DNA of 64,000 nt from Mactromeris polynyma (lineage: Eukaryota; Mollusca; Bivalvia; Venerida; Mactridae): NCBI GenBank assembly GCA_032209605.1, contig JASFXZ010000009.1:11829553-11893552 (forward strand). The letters are read 5' to 3'. Below are positions 37,201-49,200 of this stretch, piece after piece. Below the pieces are notes generated by a model. That model saw nothing but the letters and a program-made list of their open reading frames with translations. It made no database searches and had not been told where the DNA came from. The position numbers were made by a program, and so were the translations under genes. Position 1 is the stretch's first letter. The number at the start of each line of letters is the position of its first letter.

Positions 37201-40200
37201 CACAACAACACTTGAACAAACACTACACACCAACACTTGTACAAACACTACACACCAACACTTGTACAAACACTACACACCAACACTTGAACAAACACTA
37301 CACACCAACACTTGTACAAACACTACACACCAACACTTGTACAAACACTACACACCAACACTTGTACAAACACTACACACCAACACTTGTACAAACACTA
37401 CACACCAACACTTGTACAAACACTACACACCAACACTTGTACAAACACTACACACCAACACTTGTACAAACACTACACACCAACACTTGTACAAACACTA
37501 CACACCAACACTTGTACAAACACTACACACTAACACTTGTACAAACACTACACAACAACACGTGTACAAACACTACACACCAACACTTGTACAAACACTA
37601 CACTCCAACACTTGTACAAACACTACACAACAACACTTGAACAAACACTACACACCAACACTTGTACAAACACTACACACCAACACTTGTACAAACACTA
37701 CACACCAACACTTGAACAAACACTACACACCAACACTTGTACAAACACTAAACAACAAAACTTGTACAAACACTACACACCAACACTTGTACAAACACTA
37801 CACACCAACACTTGTACAAACACTACACACCAACACGTGTACAAACACTACACACCAACACTGGTACAAACACTACACACCAACACTTGTACAAACACTA
37901 CACACCAACACTTGTACAAACACTACACACCAACACTTGTACAAACACTACACACCAACACTTGTACAAACACTACACACCAACACTTGTACAAACACTA
38001 CACACCAACACTTGTACAAACACTACACACCAACACTTGTACAAACACTACACAACAACACTTGTACAAACAATACACACCAACACTTGTACAAACACTA
38101 CACACCAACATTCTGCACCATCACTCCACAACAACACTTGTACAAACACTACACAACAACACGTGTACAAACACTACACACCAACACTTGTACAAACACT
38201 ACACACCAACACTTGTACAAACACTACACACCAACACTTGTACAAACACTACACACCAACAAGTGTACAAACACTACACACCAACACTTGTACAAACACT
38301 ACACACCAACACTTGTACAAACACTACACACCAACACTTGTACAATCACTACACACCAACAAGTGTACAAACACTACACACCAACACTTGTACAAACACT
38401 ACACACCAACAAGTGTACAAACACTACACACCAACACTTGTACAAACACTACACACCAACACTTGTACAAACACTACACACCAACACTTGTACAAACACT
38501 ACACACCAACAAGTGTACAAACACTACACACCAACACTTGTACAAACACTACACACCAACACTTGTACAAACACTACACACCAACACTTGTACAAACACT
38601 ACACACCAACACTTGTACAAACACTACACACCAACACTTGTACAAACACTACACACCAACAAGTGTACAAACACTACACACCAACACTTGTACAAACACT
38701 ACACAACAACATTCTGCACCATCACTCCAAAACAACACTTGCACAAACACTACGCACCAACACAAGGCCCCAACACTCCGACCTACTCCAATCATAACAG
38801 TATTATACCATATACTATTTATTTATAGCAAATCGGATTATCAATACGTTTATAACCAATAATCAAAATGATATGATTATAAATGTACAGTCATGTATAC
38901 ATGTGTACTTACGATAGAGTTTGGTGTGCTCGTCTTGTCACTGTCAGGGTGTTGTATGTCATAACGATTTTCCTCAAGAACACGAACGCTAAAATCATTT
39001 GGGGAAGAACAAGGGGTATAAATCTATGAAAATATCAATCGATTCTTGTATATAAATAAATATATCAATATTTATACTTTGAAGGTATTAATGGATTTTA
39101 ATTTTAATGAATGACAAAATAATTAAACGATTCAAAGGACATAACAATAGTTGAGTGGAGTTAGCGCGACAATTTTAAATCGTACATCAACATTCAATAA
39201 CGACCTAGGTTGAATATAGAGCCAGCTCTTACATCGTGATTCGAATTTTCTAACTATTTCAATACAGACCTAGTAACGAACCGGTACCGGTACAGGTCCG
39301 GAAAATTTTCGAACCGGGCATTATACTGGTGTGTATTCAAATATATAAGTCGAATAACGATATCAGCCTTGCGTTCAGTTACGGAAGCCCGCTCACAGTT
39401 CGCGACCGAAGAAGTATATTGACCGGCTCTTTTTTATTCTGGTTCCCTACCTCAAAGACAGTAAAGTCGAAATACATATAAATTGCAACATGAATATACG
39501 TACTATCGTTAAATCTCTACATTGACCCACAAAATGATGAGTGGACCCTTGAAAATAACGGCATTTCATTGTTAAAACATAGTGTTACAATATGACAGCG
39601 ATCTATCAGATGGGCTTTATACAGATCCACGAAACATATTTGTACACACATCAATCATTAAAGCACGTGAATTAAACAAAAGTGAAAGGTAAACTTTGCT
39701 ATCTTCTTGCAACATTTGATTTTACCACACTAATATAAATCTTTCTATACACATGCTGTTATTTATTAGGCATGATATGGTGATTTTAACGTCTGATGAG
39801 AAAGGACTTTAAACCAAGTTTGATAATTTATACGTATATGTATATTCAGTAAAATGAGGTCGTAAAATAAACGTAGGTAAAACTAAGATTTGTATGTTTA
39901 GCACAAGAAAGAAAGCCATTCATCCAGTCTGGCTCTTCAGCATTGATCCTTGAAATTGTCGATTCTTTTTTATCTTGGTATCAAGTTGTACTACAATGGT
40001 TATATGCAAGAGACAAGTAACGTGCCAGCTGTTCAAGCATTCATCTTGTTAGTTTGAATATTATTTCCATTTTTGACTTTTACCAAGTCACATCAGAAAC
40101 CCCAGAAACTTTGATTGATCTTTACACTTGTTTAGATTTACATGGTGCACGAGGAAACACAAGATTTACACGGTGCACGAGGAAACACAAGATTTACATG

Positions 40201-43200
40201 GTGCACGAGGAAACACAAGATTTACACGGTGCACGAGGAAACACAAGATTTACATGGTGCACGAGGAAACACAAGATTTACATGGTGCACGAGGAAACAC
40301 AAGATTTACATGGTGCACGAGGAAACACAAGATTTACACGGTGCACGAGGAAACACAAGATTTACATGGTGCACGAGGAAACACAAGATTTACATGGTGC
40401 ACGAGGAAACACAAGATTTACATGGTGCACGAGGAAACACAAGATTTACATGGTGCACGAGGAAACACAAAATTTACACGGTGCACGAGGAAACACAAGA
40501 TTTACATGGTGCACGAGGAAACACAAGATTTACATGGTGCACGAGGAAACACAAGATTTACATGGTGCACGAGGAAACACAAGATTTACATGGTGCACGA
40601 GGAAACACAAGATTTACATGGTGCACGAGGAAACACAAGATTTACATGGTGCACGAGGAAACACAAGATTTACACGGTGCACGAGGAAACACAAGATTTA
40701 CACGGTGCACGAGGAAACACAAGATTTACACGGTGCACGAGGAAACACAAGATTTACACGGTGCACGAGGAAACACAAGATTTACACGGTGCACGAGGAA
40801 ACACAAACACTTGTTTAGATTTACACGGTGCACGAGGAAACACAAACTGTCAGTGCGTAATTGGGTCATGTTGTTTATTATGTGGTTACGAAATTACCTG
40901 CCATAGCCTAGCAAACATTTTGCATGTAAGTACTTCAACAGTGAAAAGTGAAATAAAAAATATTATACCGGTCTTCAAAGATAAACTTGGTAAATATATT
41001 GAATGGCCAACTGTGGAAGAATGGAGACTGATGAAATGCACATGGTAAAAAATAAATGGCGCCGTTCGAGCAATAGATGGGACGTCACATAAAACATACA
41101 TGCTTCAAACAGAACCTCAGCAACAATAATATTCTGGGCAACGCATGTATAATGCTATTCATACCATGATTATTGTAGACGTACAAGGAAACATTAGGCA
41201 TGTAGAAAGCGGGTTCCCCCGGCATTTACATGATGCGCAGCAAGTTGCACTCATAAAGCTCAAGGTTGATATGCCTTTCCCCGAGTAATGTGTACTCAGG
41301 ACTTTGCGACATAATATATCCAAACCGAGATCCAATCATGACCCCCAACTCGTCAGAAAGGGTCGGAGAAAAAATGTGCACAATTGAATGCAGTCATTAA
41401 ACAGTACCGTGTGTGTTTAACATTCAATTGCTGAGCTTAAAACTGACAAAGTTATCAGTACGTTGTGGCGTCACCCTAAACACGTTGTAGCGAATGTTGT
41501 TTACATTTGTAAAGCACTTTTTTGTAGGTGTAAGCTCTCAATATTATATTGTAGAGAATGTGATTGCTGTTTCAGTTGCCTGTTTAAACTTAAAATCGAC
41601 AGTGTTTTGAGATGACCCCCGCAATTTAGCAAACGTAGGAATCGGTATAGGGAATGTGATAGCTGACAAAACTCTATTAGGAAGAAACGTTTGGTGTTCG
41701 AATTGATCCATGAAGAGTAATGACATCTACTTATAGTCCAGTCAATCTACTGAAAAAAAGGCAAACATAGGAAAAAAAATGCACAGAAATGATTTTGGCA
41801 TAAAGGTTTTGTTTAATATCTGCCGTGTAAGGAAAAAAAAGTATAGGAAAATCCTACGGTGCAAAATGCTTTTTTGGGGTAAAATGTACTAAAAGGTAAA
41901 AAAAGTATGAATTTCTGGAATTTGACTATATCAAAATCAGATTTAGCTATAAAAATTCCAGAATAACTGTTTTTAATAGACATTATGTTGCACCATAACA
42001 TACCTTAAGTAATGACACATCATATGTTGTGAACTGTGATTTTTGGGGTAAAATGGTGAAAAAAACAACAAATTAAAGTGGGAATTTCTGGAGTTTGTCA
42101 ATAACTCGACGAAATTTAGCTATAAATTTACCTCAATAACTGTATTTAATAGATATTAAACTGCTCTATAACATACCTCAGGTTCAGAATAGAATACAAT
42201 GAAAAAGGTGATTTTTTGGGTAAAATAGTAAAAATATAAATGAAAGTGAGAATTTCTGGAATTTGCCAAACATATATTAGACCAGTGGAAAAATAGGAGG
42301 AAAAATATGCACAGACAAACTTTTGATGGATTTGTGTCATATAAAGCACCACATTTAATATACTATCAGTATAAAACTATCATACTGTGCAAAATGTTAT
42401 TTTTTGGGTAAAATGGTTGAAAATTTAAATAAAAATGGGATTTTTTGGAATTTGCTCAAAACTATGTCAATTTGTGCAATAATACTACCAAAATTACTGT
42501 AATTAATATATATTATATTACAGTACAAAATACCTAGCGTATAGAAACATAGTACCGTGTGAAATGTGATTTTTGGAGTAAAACTTTAAAAAAATATAAA
42601 AAAATGGGAATTTTTGGAATTTGTCAATTACTATGTCAAATTTTGCAACAAAACTACCAGAATTACTGTATTTAATATAAATTATATTGCGGTACAAAAT
42701 ACCTAAGTACAGAAACATTGTATCGTGTGAAATGTGATTTTTGGGGTAAAAACTAAAAAAAAAAGGGAAATTTTGGAATCGGATAATTTCCCGTTCATTT
42801 TCACTGTAAAAGATTGAAAAAAGTAATTTTCACCAAATGCTATATTGCAAAATCAATAATATAAATTATAGAAACAGTTTATGATGGGGAATGTAATATA
42901 TATTTGTAACATAAATCCACATAAATGGAGGTCTTGGCAACCTTTTCAACACACGTAGATGTAGCATACAATGTTCAAACCATACAATTTTGATGTAGTG
43001 TCACATCTAAGAATTGCATGATGGAATATCATATTTTTCACACAACTTTCATCCGAGTCCAGAAGTAGTTTCTAAGGAGGCCAGAACACGGTCAGGGAAC
43101 AAGCATTAGTTTGCATATATGAAAGGGAGTCGGGGCAAAGTTCATCGAAAAAGAACATCGTATGCCTTTTTACGTTTGTTGAAAAGGTTGCACTAACATC

Positions 43201-46200
43201 AATTTATGTGGACCCCAAACAAACTACCAACTACGTCTGGTGCATCTATGTATCTCTAAAATACAGGACTGGGAAGGACATGATGATTTGGACCCACTAG
43301 AATGTGGGTTGGGAACTAGTAGGTAACAAACTATATCCAGTGTCAACTGGAAGAGGGCCAGCTCGTGCTCACATAATAATAGTTGTATGGTGCACTTGTC
43401 AAACTGGCTGCCGTACAGTAGCATGTAGCTACAAGAATGTTGGATTTGAATGTAGTTCAGCCTGATTCACATGCAAAGGAGTCAGCTGTGAGATTGCCAT
43501 CAGCCCAGATTTGGCATTTGACTAATACATTGTGCATATCTTATGCTGCATTAAGACACCGACATTGCTTCTATTATAATCATATAATTGTGTGATCAAA
43601 TTCATATGGCTTCCGGAAAATAGCATTTTTGTTTATGTTTTCAGAACTTTTACCTCAAAACCATATTTCTTGTTTGATTTGATAGCATAATGTTATCATA
43701 TGTTATATTGAGAGATAACACGTAGCTTATGTCATTTCTGTGACTTTCATTGTTTATTTTTTTTAATCCAGGTATAGGCAAAATATACCAGAAATTGCAA
43801 ATTTTAGTTATTTCTTTTTTGATATATTTTTCAAATAAATATAACATTCTGCATTATAAACTGTTTCTATGATTTAAAGCATTGATTTTGCAATATAACA
43901 TGAGTTAAAAATAACTATTCTGAAACTTTATAGTTAAAATGAACGGGATAATAACAGATTCGAAAAATTCCAATTTTTTGTTATTTTTTGAAGTTTTTTC
44001 CAAAAAATCACATTTAACACTGTTCAATGTTTCTATACTTTAGGTAGTTTGAACTGTATTATAATATCTATTAAATACAGTATTTCTGGTAGTTTTATTG
44101 CAAAATTTAAGTTAGTTATTGGCAAATTCCAAAAATTCCCATTTTTTTGTGATTTTTTAAAGTTTTACCCCAAAAATCACATTTCACTAGATAAAATGTA
44201 TCTGTGCTTTTGGTATTTTTAACTGTAATATAATATCTATCACATCAAGTAATTCTGGTAATTTTATTGCAAAATTCGACATAGTTATAGGCAAATTCCA
44301 AAAATTCCCATTTTTTGGTGTTTTTTTTAAGTTTTACCCCAAAAATCACATTTCACATGATACAATGTATCTATACTTTAGTTATTATGTACTGTAATAA
44401 AATATCTATTAAATAAAGTAATTCTTGTAGTTTTATTGGGAAAATTGACATAGTTATAGGCAAATCCCAGAAATTCCCATGTTTTTGGTTATTTTTTTTG
44501 AAGTTTTTACCCCAAAAATCATATTTCACACGGTACGATGTTTCTATACTATAAGTATTATGTACTGTAATATAATATCTATTACATCAAGTAATTCTGG
44601 TAGTTTTATTCCAGAATTTGACATAGTTATTGGCAAATTCCATAAATTTCCCATGTTTTTGGTCATTTTTTTTTAAGGTTTTACCCCAAAAATCACATTT
44701 CACTTGTTACAATGTATCTATACTTTAGGTATTATGTACTGTTATACAATATCTATTAAATATAGTAATTTTGGTAGTTTTATTGCAAAATGTGACAAAG
44801 TTATTAGCAAATTCCAAAAATTCCCATGTTTTTGGTTACTTTTTTAAAGGTTTTACGCCAAAAATCACATTTTACACCGTACAATGTTTCTATACTTTAT
44901 GTATTATGTACTGTAATAAAATATCTATTCAATAAAGTAATTCTGGTAGTTTTATTGGAAAAATTGACATAGTTATAGGCAAATCCCAGAAATGCTCATT
45001 TTTTGTGATTTTTTTTAAATTTTACCCCAAAAATCACATTTAACACTGTTCAATGTTTCTATACTTAAGTTATTTTGTACTGTATGCAATATCTATTAAA
45101 TACAGTAATTCTGGTAGTTTTATTGCAAAATTTGACATAGTTATTGGCAAATTCCAGAAATTCCCATTCTTATTTAAATTTTCAACCATTTTACCCCAAA
45201 AATCACATTTTGCACCGTGTGATTGTCCTATACTTTTAGTATATTTAATGTGATCCCTTTTATGACACAAATCCACAAAAATTATTTCTGTGCATTTTTT
45301 TTCCCCAATTTTTTTATTTTGACTGGCCTATTATAAGCCAGGGAGTTTGATGAATAAGTCGTATAGTGTTCATTGTTTTGACTTTGCAGAATCACATTGC
45401 TAAGGAGTACACATTGATGTAGTTGTTTGATGGTTAAGGGGATAAGATAGCTACTGCAATTACAATCACCAAACAAAAAGAAACAGTGTATATGTAAGAT
45501 AATCCACGCTGTTAAACTCCCCAACATAATGCCCACAATCATACTGTAGATTAAACAAAACATGAGCTTTGACATGGTTTTAATTTGGCTTGTTTTGTTT
45601 TCATCCATGTTGCACATCAAATCTTAACCTTCACATTGCAACAAATTTGCTTCATTCAGATTGCACCGTCCATCTTTTTTGAAAGACATTGCTTGTTTTT
45701 ACTATTGTACAATAATGATTAATATTTTGTTATATTGTGTGTTATATAGACATGCATGCTTTAAATTACCGAGGGCTATTAAGTTTGCTATATGCAATTC
45801 AGTTTGTTTCGTTTAGTTTTGTTATTAAGATGCGAATACTAACTTGCTTAATGTCATAAGATTACACGTACTAAGCTTACGTCTATTGTAGCGTGAAAGA
45901 TATGCTCCTTCATGAATTATAGTCACCTAATTTGTTTAATTTTACATTCATTTAAACACCACCGCAATATATGTATCTGTCCTGATGTCAGATCCGTGCT
46001 AATTGAAGTGTAACAATTACCTGTAACAATATGCGATAGCTTTAACAATGATCCACAGTACTAGAACACCAGCACCCACGTACAGGATTGCTGAAATGTT
46101 GAGGTAAAACATCGTCGAGTCACGGCACACAAATTGAAAAAAACTTTACATACATACGTAGAAAACAAGAAACAATGCATGCCAAAATTATTCCTCACAG

Positions 46201-49200
46201 TGCTTTGATTCCACTACTCTGTCATAATCACGTGTTAATGGCTGTGTCGGAATCAGTTACGCTGCTTAAGGAGGGAAAAACATTTTAAAGTGTGCTTCAA
46301 ACTTTTAGTATCGTTTCCAAAAGTTGCTTTTTTGTGGGATGCACTCTCGTTCTAACATAATTCTTAAAAATCCGGGACATTTATACCTCTGGTCCCAATT
46401 TCAAAACAATACTGAATTACTCTGTTAGTTTCTAAGCAGTATGTTTAAGTATATTCTTGTATTTAGCTTAACAATGGTAAAACACATTCCAAAACAGACT
46501 GAAGAAATTTCACGTGATTAGTTAAGCAAGACAACATGCTACTTTCCAAACCAACTCCTTGATAATAGTAATAACTTTCACATGTTTTTATTGTAGGTAG
46601 CTTACAAAGTGTACATTATATAAAAGTTTTTATTAAATAACTATTAATTATTAGCCCTTAAACACAGCATTTGCCTCGTCCAATAATACAAAGGCCTCCT
46701 CTATAACAGTGTCAATATCTATATCACTTTTCGGCCCGGGGCCGCTAACTGATATTGATATTGGCCCGCATTTTAAAGAATTTGATTGGCTAATTAAACA
46801 GGGCCAAAACATGATATAGATTCGCAGCTGGAAATTCGGAAACGGCAGCCATTTTATTTTAAAGTCAGTATTTAAACGTAATCATTTTTTTAATAAATTT
46901 AGTGTTTAAACTTTGAATCCTTTATTTATAAGTACATGAAGTTATTTAATAAAATTGTCAATAAATAAGTGATTTGACATTGGCCCTGTTATTTGTCCTC
47001 GGGACAGTCGTATTGGCCCTCGGCATTCGGCCTCGTGCCAATACGACTGCCCTCGGACAAATAACAGGGCCAATATCAAATCACTTATTTATTAACATAT
47101 AATACAAACAAACATAACTTCAGTAACTTAAGGTCTTCGTGTAATAAAACGAGACAACAACAAATTACAGATGTTTACGTTATATAGATATATAACACAT
47201 ATAAACTCCATTCGATAAGGCTTTCATTTTCGATGTATCCATTATATGGGGTATAGGGTGCGATGGTTGGTTAAATCATCTTTTCAATTATGAACGGATG
47301 AAGAGGTTGTATACAACACCCCTATAATCAATATTTAGATTAACACGATATTGAAAAAAATAACGAATTTGAGTTTTACTTTCATATTACATGTGAACAT
47401 AGAAAAGTAGCTTATATCAGTCTTTTCTAACTTATTCATCCAACAGACGCTCTCCTAATTAAAGTTATTAACAATACAAATTTCCATCATCAATATGATA
47501 CATTAATGTAAAGCATGTGTATAAGCGTTGATAATCAACAATTTGAAAATATGGTATTCGATATTAGTGAGATCTCTTCACTTGATTGACGTACAGTAAA
47601 ATACAATACTAAAATGGGACATGTTCTGTGAGCAAGTAGTGGTATAAGGATAACTACAGTAGTTTATGGCCAGTTATCATTTTTGTAATCAAGTTTCGAG
47701 TCAGCGGAATAAATAGTCTGAAAAATACAACGGAATCTTTCAATTTAAAAGTTTGAGCACGCCGTCTCCAGCTAACAACTAAAAATTGTGTTTCAGATAG
47801 TTAAAGTAATATACAATGTTGAGTATCAATGGCACATGTCAACCAGACAATCATATTTTTGTTAAACGATCGTATAGTTAGTGTTCTTTTATCTTTAAGT
47901 CATTCATTGTTCGAGCGAAAATGTTTCAGTGAACTCAGTGAAAAATTAAATTAAATCATTACTTTGTATAAATATTCAACTTACGCATTTCAGCTGCCAT
48001 TGGTTCATTTGCTAGGAAGTAGTCACATGTCCGCATATCAACATCTGATTGGTTATAAAACAGCCAATAATCACCGCTCTCTTTAAATTTAGCAGAAATG
48101 CTGTGCAAAGAAATAAAACACATTTACGGTTCGTTTTATCATAAGTCTACTTTTCTGCGTCCCGTATTCACAAAAATATGCCGTCCATACTTCCACACGT
48201 ATTTGAAAAGTCACACAAATTATTCGAGAATTCACTTACATAGAAGTTCTGCCATCAGAACAACCGGGCACTGTAACCCCCCCCCCCCCCCCCAAACACT
48301 ACATACAAATTGAATCGCGATACATTTTTCGATTAAAATATATGAATTATAAGTGTTTGCATCAAGAACTGGATTATGTATGACTTTCCTTACTAAAGAT
48401 GATGAAATCCCAGGTTTTAGACAACTTACTTGCAAAGAGAAATTTCTCCTGATTGTCCAACAACATTCCGTCTGAGTTCTAAATCTGTCGCGTATGTTGT
48501 ATTTAGTTTGATTGTCTTTCCTTCATTACCCCCAATCGTTTGTAGAAATATACGGTCGCACTGAAATCAAGTCACAATTAAGAGTAAATAGCAATGATGG
48601 TATATTCATTTTGGTGCATTTCGTGTTTTGGGTTTAGTTTTAAACACTATTTCACTTAAGTTATAACTATCCGTTGACATAACCAGTGTTCACATGTTAC
48701 CTGTGCTTCTACAAGCAAAACTGACAACTTCCAAACCTGAATCAGAGGTTCATGACTGATGATGTATAAGCAATCAGTTCTCTCGGAAAACATACGCCTC
48801 GCCAATGGTTCAAAGTTACGACCTCCAGCAAACTGGGCAGGCTTAATACTTCTGGGTAGAAAATCGTACATTGTTTCTTTCTGTTTCTAACTGTCCTAAG
48901 AAACATATGACAGTACATGGCTGCTAAGCATGACATCTGGAGTTCGATCTCAATTTTTTTAATTATCTTGGATCAATCTGAGCAAATATATGGTTGCTAT
49001 AGTAACACATACATCGCACATTGTGTTCTACAGTAGTATCTTGTCAGGCAACAACAAGAAAAAATTCAAATTCCACCACTCCGTAATTCGTAATCGTGAC
49101 GTACTTGGTTTTAAGTATATTTGAGCGCTGCTATAGGATTTACAACCTCTTCTGTAAGTGACATTTCAACATGCGATGTCACAATTTGCAAGCAGAATAC

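Noticed and set aside
37112..38862. Open frames up to 561 codons over the 25-bp array
   Set aside because: All three + frames are open because the unit lacks stops in every phase. They lie antisense inside an HGSNAT intron.
40054..41048. ~300-codon open frames over the 28-bp array
   Set aside because: Repeat artefact. Only the tail past 40850 has meaning, as a Harbinger transposase relic.
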